Shown here: positions 25,043 to 33,545 of the stretch, one piece after another
Position numbering within the stretch: the stretch's first letter is position 1
How the letters are laid out: every line of letters begins with the position of its first letter
Source of the DNA: Fictibacillus enclensis
Lineage (GTDB): Bacteria; Bacillota; Bacilli; Bacillales; Fictibacillaceae
Direction: 5' to 3'
Length of the DNA stretch: 64,000 nucleotides
Assembly (NCBI RefSeq): GCF_001457035.1
Contig: NZ_KQ758621.1
Coordinates: forward strand, 1 to 64,000
Notes under the pieces: generated by a model
What the model saw: the letters and a program-made list of their open reading frames with translations, nothing else
Told to the model about the DNA's origin: nothing
Databases searched by the model: none
Program-made: the position numbers and the translations under genes

Positions 25043-25891
25043 CTACTTCACTTTCTCCTCAAAAAGGATTGCTCTGAGAACGTTCGGATGCTCAAAGTCC
25101 TTTTGTCCTGCTCCATATCCGATTTTCTCGATGACAAGAGGTGGCATATACCCATAGTCATCGGCAAGCGCCTTTAAGAAGCCGGCTCCTGTTGGCGTGG
25201 TCAGTTCGCCTTTTACATGGAAAGCCTCAAGCGGCACTCCTTTAAGAATCTCGGCCGTCGCAGGGGCCGGAATGGGATAGAGTCCATGCGCCATCCTCAC
25301 CTTGCCATAGCCCGTCGGGACGGGTGAGGCTACAATTCTATCAACCTGCAAATCTTCGAGCGCCAGGCATACTCCGATCACATCAATAATGGAATCCATG
25401 GCACCCACCTCATGAAAGTGAACCTCCTTTGGATCCATTCCGTGAATCTTACCCTCCGCTTCGGCGATGACTTCAAATACACGCCGGCTCCGTTCCTTTA
25501 CCCGAACAGGAAGCTCACTTGTTACAATCATCTCCAAGATCGTTGATGCTTTCCGATGAACATGGTCATGGTGGTGATGATGATCATGTTCATGCGAATG
25601 GCCGTGTTCATGCTCATGGTCGTGATGATGGTCATGTTCGTGAGAATGGCTGTGGCCTGCTTCATGGACATGTGCGGCACCTACCAGTTCCGCTTCCTTA
25701 AACTGCAGGTCAAGCAGGTTCGCTGAGATTCCTCTCTTATCGACTTTCTTAGTGGCCATGTGAAACGAATCAATCGGAAGCTGCTTCAGCTGCTCTGTTA
25801 CGTAGGAAAGATCAGCGCCAAGGTCGAAAAGCGCAGCAAGTGTCATATCACCGGAAATGCCGTACTGGCAATCAAGATAAAGCTGTTTCAT
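25043..25891 (-). CDS. larC1: LarC N-terminal part (LarC1), pincer cofactor nickel insertion
   Basis: 282 aa equal to the LarC N-terminal domain: LYLDCQYGISGDMTLAALFDLGAD at the start, a long His-rich stretch with His-Glu-His and poly-His clusters at about residues 77-112 (a metal store or binding loop), then KVHFHEVGAMDSIIDVIGV-type sequence and PVPTGYGKVRMAHGLYPIPAPAT. It ends at NVLRAILFEEKVK, where full-length LarC (about 400 aa) would continue into DUF111. The missing part is encoded at 6416-6901. LarC uses CTP to insert Ni2+ into P2TMN to give NPN. ATG 25891 is preferred over the TTG at 25897, because GAGGGG lies at proper spacing. Confidence 0.9.
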   Translation of the reverse strand: MKQLYLDCQYGISGDMTLAALFDLGADLSYVTEQLKQLPIDSFHMATKKVDKRGISANLLDLQFKEAELVGAAHVHEAGHSHSHEHDHHHDHEHEHGHSHEHDHHHHHDHVHRKASTILEMIVTSELPVRVKERSRRVFEVIAEAEGKIHGMDPKEVHFHEVGAMDSIIDVIGVCLALEDLQVDRIVASPVPTGYGKVRMAHGLYPIPAPATAEILKGVPLEAFHVKGELTTPTGAGFLKALADDYGYMPPLVIEKIGYGAGQKDFEHPNVLRAILFEEKVK

Positions 25892-26567
25892 TGGCAATCC
25901 CCTCGTTTGCGAGTTTTAAAATAAGAGCCGCCTGATAGGCCGCACCAAATCCATTATCAATGTTCACCACACTCATTCCGGACGCACAGGAGGTGAGCAT
26001 GGCGAGAAGCGGAGTAAGACCCTGCAAATGGGCACCATACCCCACAGAAGTCGGAACCGCAATAACCGGACGCTGAACCATGCCTCCGATCACACTCGGC
26101 AGAGCTCCTTCCATACCGGCCACAACGATCAGCACACTTGCTTTTGTGATATCTTCCCGATAGGCAAGAAGCCGGTCAATGCCAGCTACCCCAACATCAT
26201 ACAGGCGGTTGACTTTGCAGCCCATCCAATCGGCGGTAATGGCCGCTTCCTCTGCGACAGGAAGATCGGAGGTGCCTGCCGCAATAACCATCACATCCCC
26301 GCCGTATTTCTCACGCGGAGGTCCGTATAAAAGAATTCTGGAAACGTCGTGATAGTGAGCATCAGGATATACGGCGAGCAGCACTTCTGCCTTCTCTTTG
26401 GAAAGCCGGGTAACCATAGCCTTCCCATGGGTCTCAATCAGGGTTTTCATGATTTTTTTAATCTGATCTGCTGTTTTTCCTTCTCCATAGATGACTTCAG
26501 GATAGCCTGTACGTTTCTCACGATCCAGGTCCACCTTACTGAAGCCGAGGTCTTCGAATTTTTTCAT
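25872..26567 (-). CDS. larB: LarB, P2CMN synthase
   Basis: 231 aa with the AIRC/PurE-like domain. LarB carboxylates nicotinic acid adenine dinucleotide and hydrolyses it to pyridinium-3,5-biscarboxylate mononucleotide, the first NPN step. Visible elements are the N-terminal DLDREKRTGYPEVIYGEGKT, VIAAGTSDLPVAEEAA, VVAGMEGALPSVIGGM, VPTSVGYGA and LTSCASGMSVVNIDNGFGA. C194 of that last motif corresponds to the cysteine proposed to bind the pyridinium C4. The gene overlaps larC1 slightly and follows larE by 13 bp. AAGGAGATTTC precedes the ATG. Confidence 0.94.
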   Translation of the reverse strand: MKKFEDLGFSKVDLDREKRTGYPEVIYGEGKTADQIKKIMKTLIETHGKAMVTRLSKEKAEVLLAVYPDAHYHDVSRILLYGPPREKYGGDVMVIAAGTSDLPVAEEAAITADWMGCKVNRLYDVGVAGIDRLLAYREDITKASVLIVVAGMEGALPSVIGGMVQRPVIAVPTSVGYGAHLQGLTPLLAMLTSCASGMSVVNIDNGFGAAYQAALILKLANEGIANETALS

Positions 26568-26580
26568 GAAATCTCCTTCT

Positions 26581-27390
26581 CTACGTTGTTTTGGTTTCTG
26601 CCAGCACTTTGTTCATACTGCCGCTTTTATAGCCGGTCAAATCCATCGTTACAAAGCTGTAGCCAAACTCCTGCAGCTGCTTTGTAATTTCTTCGTGATG
26701 TTCAAGAAGCCTGTTCATTTCCTGTGGCTCTACTTCAATTCTGGCAATGTCTCCATGCGTTCGGACCCGTACCTGACGGATGCCGATGGCGCGAATGGCC
26801 TGTTCGGAACGGTCCACTTTTCTCAGCTTCTCGATGGTAATTTCTTCTCCATAGGCAATTCTTGATGAAAGGCAGGCAAAGGAGGGCTTATCCCATGTAG
26901 GAAGCCCCATCTGCTGTGAAAGCTCACGTATTTCGCTTTTGAACAAACCGGCCTCCTGGATTGGTCCCCGTACATTGTATTCTCTTGCGGCTTTTGTTCC
27001 CGGCCGGTGTTCTCCCATGTCATCGGCTATGAGACCAAACGCGATATTTTCATAGTGATGTTCATGCATAATCGGAATCAGATGCTCAAACAAACTCTTC
27101 TTGCAAAAATAACAGCGGTTGGAGGTGTTTTCGGAATAGCCGGGAATGCTGAGTTCTGAGGTTTCTATTACTTCATGGCGTGCGCCGAGCATCGCTGCGT
27201 ACCGTTTTGCCTCCTGCAGTTCCTCAAACGGATAGGTCTCGCTGTCTGCAGTGACCGCCAGCACGTTTTCTTTTCCAAGCGTATCAAGCGCGACTTTTAA
27301 TAGAAAAGTGCTGTCCACCCCTCCGGAAAAAGCGACCACTACGGTTTTCATTTCTCGTAAAATATCCTGCAGTTTTTCATACTTATCCAA
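26581..27390 (-). CDS. larE: LarE, ATP-dependent sulfur transferase
   Basis: 269 aa. The PP-loop SGGVDST is at about 22-28, with LAVTADSETYPFEELQEA and GLIADDMGEHRPGTKAAREYNVRGPI following. LarE adenylates P2CMN and gives two sulfurs to form the dithio-acid P2TMN. The PSFACLSSR motif carries the cysteine (about C173) that in Lactiplantibacillus LarE is the sacrificial sulfur donor. Another pair, CYFC, lies near 93-96. A TTG start at 27390 (or 27393) is inferred from GGAGGGG upstream and overlaps the larA stop; the longer frame would put the ribosome binding site inside the gene. Confidence 0.9.
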   Translation of the reverse strand: MDKYEKLQDILREMKTVVVAFSGGVDSTFLLKVALDTLGKENVLAVTADSETYPFEELQEAKRYAAMLGARHEVIETSELSIPGYSENTSNRCYFCKKSLFEHLIPIMHEHHYENIAFGLIADDMGEHRPGTKAAREYNVRGPIQEAGLFKSEIRELSQQMGLPTWDKPSFACLSSRIAYGEEITIEKLRKVDRSEQAIRAIGIRQVRVRTHGDIARIEVEPQEMNRLLEHHEEITKQLQEFGYSFVTMDLTGYKSGSMNKVLAETKTT

Positions 27391-28666
27391 CAACAGAACC
27401 CCTCCGTTCTTCCACATAAGGAATGGTTAGCGGCCCGAGTGGCAGTACTGCTATTGTCATCTCAGGTCCGTATTTCTCTTTTAACTCTTCCAGTGTCTTT
27501 TCAATGTCATGGGTCGGCATCAGGATGGCTCCTTTTACCTGCTCATCGGTCAGCTTGGAATAGACATAAACATCTGCCCACACCTGGGTGACCGCCTGCT
27601 TTTGAACCTGCCACTGATCGAACATTTTAAAATTGGGATCATTGATCAGATCCAGCAGCTCCTGTGGTGTTTCAGCAAATTGAAAAATTTTCGAGTAATT
27701 CCCGTGGTCAGGCAGCCCGTCAGAGCATTCGGAAGCAACGATGATGGAGCCTCCCTCTTTCACAATCTTGTGAGCTGCACTCATTCCTTTAACTGCCTGA
27801 TACAAATTTTGGTCAAGCGGATAGCCGGAGTTGGAGGTGATCACCACATCAAACCTCTCTTTGCAGCGGATCATGGCATGTTCCTTGGCAAACGCACATC
27901 CCTTATCGTGTGCTTCATACAGCTCCCCGGCGAACACATTGGTGATTTCCTTTTCCCGGTTCAGCGTCACGTTCAACATAAAATGCGGCTTGCACATCGC
28001 ATTGATTTCGCGTGTCATTTCCTGAACCGGGTTATCCACCATGTTGCCCCAAGTGGAGCGTGGATTCCCGATCATTCGCGCATTATGAAAGGTCATAATG
28101 GTTTCTATACCGGCAATGCCAGGCATGATGCCTTTTGGGCCGCCCGAAAATCCCGCAAAAAAGTGGGGCTCAATGAATCCCGTAACAATGCGGAAATCGG
28201 CTTCCACATAGTCTTTATTCAAATAGACGTCGCAGCCGAACTTGCTTCTTCCCACATTAACGAGTGAATCCAGATCATGACAGTGATTATTGACAATCTT
28301 GATATGATCGACGACCCACTGGCCGAGCATTTGCACAAACTCTTCCTCTGTCTGGTCGCGGTGAGTGCCTGTCCCGTTGATGATCACAAAGTTCTCAAGC
28401 GGCACATGATCCAGTTCCTCAATGAGCAGAGGAACAAGCACGTCATTTGGTGTCGGTCTTGTAATATCGCTGATTACAATGGCTACTTTGTCTGTCACCT
28501 TGACACTTTCCTTTAGTGACGGTGCACCGATCGGATTTCTCAACGCATCCAAAATCGCCTGCTCTTTGTTCTCAACTCCCGGAAGGTTATTCGGTTCCAC
28601 AACAAACGTGTTTTCAGGGAGATTCAGTTTCAGCCCTTCTTTTCCGTATAACAAAGTTGTCTCCAT
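27383..28666 (-). CDS. larA: LarA, nickel-pincer 2-hydroxyacid racemase
   Basis: A 427-aa canonical LarA. Cofactor and catalytic residues by motif: R70 in SDITRPTP, H102 in GTGTHRDQT, H168 in FIEPHFFAGF, K178 in SGGPKGIMPG (covalent NPN attachment) and H194 in TFHNARM. LarA interconverts D- and L-lactate; relatives act on malate, gluconate and other short 2-hydroxyacids. Here the gene stands in an operon with glycerate kinase and a KdgT-type permease under a CdaR-type regulator. No lactate dehydrogenase or lactate permease is nearby, so glycerate or another hydroxyacid is a plausible substrate. The ribosome binding site is AGGAGAGAACAACAT. Confidence 0.92.
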   Translation of the reverse strand: METTLLYGKEGLKLNLPENTFVVEPNNLPGVENKEQAILDALRNPIGAPSLKESVKVTDKVAIVISDITRPTPNDVLVPLLIEELDHVPLENFVIINGTGTHRDQTEEEFVQMLGQWVVDHIKIVNNHCHDLDSLVNVGRSKFGCDVYLNKDYVEADFRIVTGFIEPHFFAGFSGGPKGIMPGIAGIETIMTFHNARMIGNPRSTWGNMVDNPVQEMTREINAMCKPHFMLNVTLNREKEITNVFAGELYEAHDKGCAFAKEHAMIRCKERFDVVITSNSGYPLDQNLYQAVKGMSAAHKIVKEGGSIIVASECSDGLPDHGNYSKIFQFAETPQELLDLINDPNFKMFDQWQVQKQAVTQVWADVYVYSKLTDEQVKGAILMPTHDIEKTLEELKEKYGPEMTIAVLPLGPLTIPYVEERRGSVVG

Positions 28667-28693
28667 ATGTTGTTCTCTCCTTTTTAACTGTCA

Positions 28694-29824
28694 TTATGCT
28701 GAAGTTGAAGGTACGCTTCTTTCTTTTTGGTCCCGTCCTTCCAATTCAAACTTCTCCAGCTTGCCGTCGATTCCTCTCGCCTTTTGCCATTTATCTACAA
28801 GAATCACCGCAATCGGACATAAAATGGCCGTTGTCAGTGTGGCGATCGAAATCTGCGCAGTAGCAACGTTTACAATATCCTGGTAGGATTGCGCCTCTGC
28901 CGCACTCATCATTCCCGACCCCGCTGCAACCGAAGCAGCGGCCGCAATCGCTGCCGGAGTACCTGCCGCATTTCCTGCCGTCGATGCTTCCGAAACCGGT
29001 GCAATGAAGCTTTTTTCTTTAAATAATTTAAATACAAGAATTCCCGTAGATGCCGTAAGAATCGTAGTCATGAGGCCAATGGTTAGACCTGCTGTAACGA
29101 CTGACGGATTGAAAAAGCTGGCAAGATTCATTCCCGCTCCCAAAGCAAAGGCAAAGAACGGTACAGGCAGAATTTCTCCTGCTTTCAGGAAATCCCGGAT
29201 ATCTTCGTCCAGGTTTCCAAGAATCATTCCGATGGCAATCGGCAGCAGCACGGCAATAAAGGAAATGATCGGAAAGCTTGATCCCAGCAGTCCAAGTGAC
29301 ATGAGTGTAAAAAACGGTCCGTCGTTCAACGAAAGCACCGCCACCGCGCCTACATCGGAACGGTTTCCGTACTGGCCGGTAAGAGCCGCATACATTCCGC
29401 CGTTTCCGTTCGTCATGGCCGCAATAATCGCCAGTGTGGAAAGTCCAAACAACCCGTCCATCGGATCAAAGAAATAACCAAACAGCAAACCAACCGCCAA
29501 TCCGGTGAGATACTTGGAAGTAGTAAGCAGGATTCCTTTTTTCAGTGCTGCTCCTCCAACCCGCAAGTTCATCTGGCTTCCTGCACAAAACAGGAAGAGT
29601 GCAATCAGAACGAGCGCACTGTCTTTAAACAGTTCCTGAGAGAAGCCTCCTATGCGCAAAAATTCGTAGTAGCCTTCTTCCGTTTTGGCAACACCGAGCG
29701 ATTTTAAGAAATTCATCACCGGCTTCAAATGAAGCTGGTCAATAGTATTCAGTAACGCCCCGAACAACAGTGGAACGACCATGAGTCCTCCGGGTACTTT
29801 TTCAATCGTTTGTTTAAGTTTCAT
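28694..29824 (-). CDS. kdgT: KdgT-family 2-keto-3-deoxygluconate/hydroxyacid permease
   Basis: A 376-aa membrane protein of the KdgT family, with about 10 helices. Typical segments are KVPGGLMVVPLLFGALLNT, LFLFCAGSQMNLRVGG, AAMTNGNGGMYAALTGQYG, LSLNDGPFFTLMSLG and VSEASTAGNAAGTPAAIAAA. Family members import 2-keto-3-deoxygluconate with protons; orthologues beside glycerate kinase may carry related acids. The ATG at 29824 lies inside the end of glxK (11-bp overlap) with only a weak GCGGGG site, suggesting coupled translation. The longer frame to 29890 reads through glxK. Confidence 0.88.
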   Translation of the reverse strand: MKLKQTIEKVPGGLMVVPLLFGALLNTIDQLHLKPVMNFLKSLGVAKTEEGYYEFLRIGGFSQELFKDSALVLIALFLFCAGSQMNLRVGGAALKKGILLTTSKYLTGLAVGLLFGYFFDPMDGLFGLSTLAIIAAMTNGNGGMYAALTGQYGNRSDVGAVAVLSLNDGPFFTLMSLGLLGSSFPIISFIAVLLPIAIGMILGNLDEDIRDFLKAGEILPVPFFAFALGAGMNLASFFNPSVVTAGLTIGLMTTILTASTGILVFKLFKEKSFIAPVSEASTAGNAAGTPAAIAAAASVAAGSGMMSAAEAQSYQDIVNVATAQISIATLTTAILCPIAVILVDKWQKARGIDGKLEKFELEGRDQKERSVPSTSA

Positions 29825-30983
29825 AGTGTAGAACCCCGCTTTCGCTTGTTGGTTTATTATGAATAAATGTTCGGACAACCTGTTCTGCACTATACTCCAG
29901 CAATTGAGATGATTGTTCCATTGCTTCTTGAAGGGTTAGTGGCTGCTGAATGATGCTCGTGATGCTGATGATGCCGTATTGATAGAGAACGTCCACGCCA
30001 TCGCCGACCGAGCCGGCAAGGATAACGGTTGGAACGTCCTTTTCTTTTGCTTTCTGTGCTACGCCCATCGGCGTCTTACCGGAAGCCGTTTGAAAATCGA
30101 CCCTGCCTTCTCCCGTTATGACAAGATCAGCTCCATCAAGAGCTTGGGGAAGACCGGCATACTCCGTCACGATATCAACGCCACGCTTCATCTGAGCGGA
30201 AAAAAACGCCTGAAAGGCTCCTCCAATCCCGCCCGCTGCCCCGGCTCCCGGCAGGTCATGCAATCTTGTTCCTGTCAGTTCTTCCACTTTATCCGCCCAA
30301 TGGGAAAGGTTTTGATCCAGCACGTTTACCATTTCTGCTGTTGCTCCCTTTTGCGGGCCAAAAACGGCTGAAGCACCGGATTTCCCGACAAGCGGATTCT
30401 CGACATCCGACGCAATGAGGAAGGTACTCTCCTTAATTCTCCGATCAAATCCTGTGTCATCAATAACTTCCAGACAGCTTAGCTCTCCGCCTCCGGAACC
30501 GATCTCGGCTCCATTTTTGTCCACCAGCTTCATACCAAGCGCCTGGAGCATACCTGCACCGCCATCATTGGTGGCTGACCCACCGATAGCGAGAATAAAG
30601 GAGCGGAATCCATCATCCAGTGCCTGTTTGATCAGCTGTCCGGTCCCAAATGTGGTAGAAGCCAGCGGATTGAGTTCCTCTTGCGTAAGCAGGCAAAGCC
30701 CTGAGGCTTCAGCCATTTCGATCACACACATGCTGGTATCACCCAATACGCCATAGGATGCGACAACCTCTTGTCCCAGCGGACCGGTTACCCTCACTTC
30801 TTTCTTCTTACCGGCAGTCGCGGCAACTAGTGTGTCCATGGTTCCTTCTCCGCCGTCAGCCACCGGCACAAGGACCGTTTCAATTGAAGGATCCGCCTTC
30901 TTTATCCCGCGTTCGATCGCTGCTGCAGCTTCCATTGCCGATAAACTTCCTTTATATGAGTCTGGCGCAATAACAATCTTCAA
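29814..30983 (-). CDS. glxK: glycerate kinase (GlxK/GarK family)
   Basis: A 389-aa kinase converting D-glycerate and ATP to 2- (or 3-)phosphoglycerate. Family signatures are IAPDSYKGSLSAMEAA at the N-terminus, VPVADGGEGTMDTL (about 37-50), LAIGGSATNDGGAGMLQALG, and DLVITGEGRVDFQTASGKTP. A TTG start at 30983 is chosen, directly after AGGGGGGGGTTCAGGG, against the longer frame to 31016. It is the first gene of glxK-kdgT-larA-larE-larB-larC1, divergent from cdaR. A cre box lies 19 bp upstream of the start. Confidence 0.93.
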   Translation of the reverse strand: MKIVIAPDSYKGSLSAMEAAAAIERGIKKADPSIETVLVPVADGGEGTMDTLVAATAGKKKEVRVTGPLGQEVVASYGVLGDTSMCVIEMAEASGLCLLTQEELNPLASTTFGTGQLIKQALDDGFRSFILAIGGSATNDGGAGMLQALGMKLVDKNGAEIGSGGGELSCLEVIDDTGFDRRIKESTFLIASDVENPLVGKSGASAVFGPQKGATAEMVNVLDQNLSHWADKVEELTGTRLHDLPGAGAAGGIGGAFQAFFSAQMKRGVDIVTEYAGLPQALDGADLVITGEGRVDFQTASGKTPMGVAQKAKEKDVPTVILAGSVGDGVDVLYQYGIISITSIIQQPLTLQEAMEQSSQLLEYSAEQVVRTFIHNKPTSESGVLHYET

Positions 30984-31001
30984 CCCTGAACCCCCCCCCT
31001 T

Positions 31002-31015
31002 AGAAAACGCTTTCA
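31002..31015 (-). promoter_or_regulatory. cre-like CcpA site upstream of glxK
   Basis: The minus strand reads TGAAAGCGTTTTCT, one base from an optimal cre. It lies in the glxK-cdaR divergent promoter region, suggesting carbon catabolite control of the whole lar operon. Confidence 0.6.
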
Positions 31016-31130
31016 TTATATGGTTGATTATAGTATACTTGTCTGAAAATTATATATCTATAGATAAAACCTCTATAAATCGCTTTTATTTTTTATAATT
31101 TTTTGTAGAAAATAACCAAAGGAGAACGTC

Positions 31131-32219
31131 ATGCTAACGACTGAAATCGCTGAAATGATCGTAAAAGAAACCTCAGCCCGGCTAAACCGCAATGTGAATA
31201 TCATGAGCAATAAGGGCATCATCATCGCTTCCTGTGATTCATCGCGCCTCTATCATATTCATGAGGGTGCCCTGGAAGTGCTGCGAAGCGAACAGCCTTT
31301 TACCGTTCCTCTGAACCACGATGGTAAATGGAGAGGCGCCCAGCCAGGGATTAATCTACCTATCGTCTTCGACCAGCAAATTGTCGGGGTCATCGGGATC
31401 ACCGGTAATCCCAAAGAAATAGAAGATGTGGCCGGATTGGTGAAAATGACGACAGAGCTCATGGTGAAACAGTCGTATATGGCCAGCCAGACGGAATGGC
31501 AGCAGCGGACAAAGGATATGATTATCGAGGACTTGCTGAGCGAACAGCCATCCATCGAGCATGTTCTTCGACGGCTTGGCCTTCTGAAGATTGAACTGCC
31601 CCCCACCCTCCAGACACTGGTTATTGAACTGGACGAAGGTCAATCCCTGTCTCGTTCGGTGCTTATCCAGCAGCTGGAAAAGGCTGCGGGATCGGAGTAT
31701 TGCCTGGCAGGATTTGTTCACACCAAACGATTGTGTATGGCCTTTTCTTATCAAAAAGAAGACGAAGGAAAAAGAAAGCAAGAGGCGGTCCTGCAGCTAT
31801 TGAAATTCCACCATTTCAAGTTCCGAATAGCCTGCAGCACACCGTTCTCCACTCTGGAATTATTTCATCAATCGTACACAGACTGCATCCTTGCTCTTGA
31901 AATCGGTGATCCGCAGGAGGAGGTGCTTTCGTTCGCAAAGCTTGAAGCCCAGGCGCTGATCCATCAGTTGAACCCTGTTGCAGCTGCCAGGCTTTCACGC
32001 CGTGTACTGCTAAACTCTGTGCTTTCATTAACCGGCACACTGCAGTGTTTTTTGGATCACCATCTGAATTTGCAGCAAACCGCAGACAGCCTCCATATCC
32101 ACCGGAATACACTCATTTACAGACTAAACAAAATAAAAGAAGAAACGGGTTATGATCCCAGGAAGTTCAAGGATGCCTTTGCCCTTCAAATGGCACTCTG
32201 GATTCTGGAAAAAAACTAA
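31131..32219 (+). CDS. cdaR: CdaR-type sugar-diacid regulator
   Basis: A 362-aa transcription factor. The N-terminal diacid-recognition domain (about 1-135) includes LNRNVNIMSNKGIIIASCD, QPGINLPIVFDQQIVGVIGITG and PKEIEDVAGLVKMTTELM. The C-terminal PucR-type helix-turn-helix (about 310-355) shows LNLQQTADSLHIHRNTLIYRL. In E. coli CdaR activates galactarate/glucarate/glycerate genes. Here the divergent glxK-kdgT-larAEBC1 operon is the evident target. AAAGGAGAACGTC precedes the ATG. The effector could be glycerate or the LarA substrate. Confidence 0.92.
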   Translation: MLTTEIAEMIVKETSARLNRNVNIMSNKGIIIASCDSSRLYHIHEGALEVLRSEQPFTVPLNHDGKWRGAQPGINLPIVFDQQIVGVIGITGNPKEIEDVAGLVKMTTELMVKQSYMASQTEWQQRTKDMIIEDLLSEQPSIEHVLRRLGLLKIELPPTLQTLVIELDEGQSLSRSVLIQQLEKAAGSEYCLAGFVHTKRLCMAFSYQKEDEGKRKQEAVLQLLKFHHFKFRIACSTPFSTLELFHQSYTDCILALEIGDPQEEVLSFAKLEAQALIHQLNPVAAARLSRRVLLNSVLSLTGTLQCFLDHHLNLQQTADSLHIHRNTLIYRLNKIKEETGYDPRKFKDAFALQMALWILEKN

Positions 32220-32223
32220 AAAT

Positions 32224-32264
32224 GGAAAGAACACATCCACAGTTAGGACGCTCTTTCCTTTTTT
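32224..32264 (+). terminator. terminator after cdaR
   Basis: GGAAAGA (32224-32230) pairs with TCTTTCC (32252-32258), with a second inner helix CATCC/GGACG, followed by T6. It separates cdaR from uspA. Confidence 0.8.
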
Positions 32265-32346
32265 GTTTAGGAAAATCCGAAATAGGCTATGAGATAAGTA
32301 TAAGAATGTTTCGGCCCGCCAGTATTTTGCAAAGGAGGAGAATAAG

Positions 32347-32808
32347 ATGAAGTATGAAAAAGTGATGATTGCGCTTGACGGCTCAGAAGGAAGTCATCAA
32401 GCCCTGCAATATGGTGCAGAACTGGCAAAAAGCACAGGAAGCGAGTTGACGCTCGCCCATGTTTTGGCTGAACCGGCCTACCCGCTTTATGGGGAAGGGT
32501 TTACAATGGCAGCCTACAAGGGATCAGTCGAGCAGGAAGTAAGGGACGCCGCCGCTTCGGAAAAAGGACAGGGCGAAACGTTATTGGAGGAAGCAAGAAA
32601 TACAGCATTACACTATACAGACCATGTGAAAACAGAAATTCTTGAAGGGGATGCAGCAAAGTCGATTTGTGACTATGCAAAAGTTCATGATATGGATCTG
32701 ATCGTCATGGGAAGCCGGGGACTGAGCGGGCTGAAGCGTATGGTCCTGGGCAGTGTAAGCCAACAGGTGTTATCCGAAGCGGAATGTCCAGTGCTCGTAA
32801 CTAAGTAA
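32347..32808 (+). CDS. universal stress protein, UspA family
   Basis: A 153-aa cytosolic ATP-binding-type Usp. It has the N-terminal VMIALDGSEGSHQALQ strand-loop and the C-terminal nucleotide motif GSRGLSGLKRMVLGSVS (G-2x-G-9x-G-S form, about 127-143), then CPVLVTK. The central insertion (YPLYGEGFTMAAYKGS) is common in Bacillus members. The gene is monocistronic between two terminators. The ribosome binding site is AAAGGAGGAGAATAAG. Confidence 0.93.
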   Translation: MKYEKVMIALDGSEGSHQALQYGAELAKSTGSELTLAHVLAEPAYPLYGEGFTMAAYKGSVEQEVRDAAASEKGQGETLLEEARNTALHYTDHVKTEILEGDAAKSICDYAKVHDMDLIVMGSRGLSGLKRMVLGSVSQQVLSEAECPVLVTK

Positions 32809-32816
32809 AGAGAAAG

Positions 32817-32853
32817 AAAAGCTTGCAGACTAGTAAACTAGCTGCAAGCTTTT
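32817..32853. terminator. bidirectional terminator uspA / peptidoglycan-binding gene
   Basis: AAAAGCTTGCAG (32817-32828) pairs perfectly with CTGCAAGCTTTT (32842-32853), and an inner CTAG-TAAA-CTAG helix fills the loop. A- and T-runs on either side serve both convergent genes. Confidence 0.88.
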
Positions 32854-32874
32854 TCGGGTGCATACAAAATCAGA

Positions 32875-33426
32875 TTAGTCGTGCAGTACTTTATCCAGGA
32901 GAATTCGTGTTGGAGCATCAAAAATACCTGTATCCTTCAGCTCTGGATATTTCTTTTGAAACTTGAGGACTGCCGCTTTGGTTTTCGGGCCATAAATGCC
33001 GTCCACACTGAGAGAAGATCCAATTTCATTCAGTGCTTTTTGAAGAATTTTTACAGCATTCCCCTTGCTGCCTTCTTTCAACACGATTTCCGGAAAGCCG
33101 TAAGAGTTCACTTTTTCAGACAGAGCAGCATGCGTTTTTTTTCCATAGATCCCATCCGGAACCAATTTTGCACTCTTTTGAAAGGCAATGACGGCTTTCT
33201 TTGTATTTGGGCCAAAGATTCCGTCTGTTTTCAACCCTGCATTCATCACTTTATTTAATGCCCATTGAAGGATTTTCACGTTTTCTCCATGGTCACCGGA
33301 TTTCAGAACTCCTGACTTTGGCAGTTGAAATATGGAGTAATCTGGGGCGGTCTGGGCACCGGCCACAGAAGGAACTCCCATAAGCAATGCAGAAGCAGTT
33401 AAAACAGAAGCAATCATTTTTTTCAT
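32875..33426 (-). CDS. secreted peptidoglycan-binding protein (two PG_binding_1 domains)
   Basis: 183 aa. A signal peptide (MKKMIASVLTASALLMGVPSVAGA, cleavage after about residue 24) precedes two PG_binding_1 repeats of about 65 aa: VKILQWALNKVMNAGLKTDGIFGPNTKKAVIAFQKSAKLVPDGIYGKKT and VKILQKALNEIGSSLSVDGIYGPKTKAAVLKFQKKYP. No catalytic domain is present, so it should only bind the cell wall, perhaps as a non-enzymatic partner. The gene is single, on the minus strand, with GAGAGGGGTCTT as its ribosome binding site. Confidence 0.9.
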   Translation of the reverse strand: MKKMIASVLTASALLMGVPSVAGAQTAPDYSIFQLPKSGVLKSGDHGENVKILQWALNKVMNAGLKTDGIFGPNTKKAVIAFQKSAKLVPDGIYGKKTHAALSEKVNSYGFPEIVLKEGSKGNAVKILQKALNEIGSSLSVDGIYGPKTKAAVLKFQKKYPELKDTGIFDAPTRILLDKVLHD

Positions 33427-33545
33427 TTTTTAAGACCCCTCTCTTTTTATCACCCTGATTATTTGGATTACACCTTATTAGTCGATCACAGCCAATAAAA
33501 GTTACACTGAAAATTGGTAATTTCAAAAACAAAGGAAGTGAGAGT

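Noticed and set aside
24855-25157. 100-codon plus-strand frame starting after GGAGGATATG
   Set aside because: It runs across the lar terminator and into larC1 antisense; the product has no domain-like pattern.
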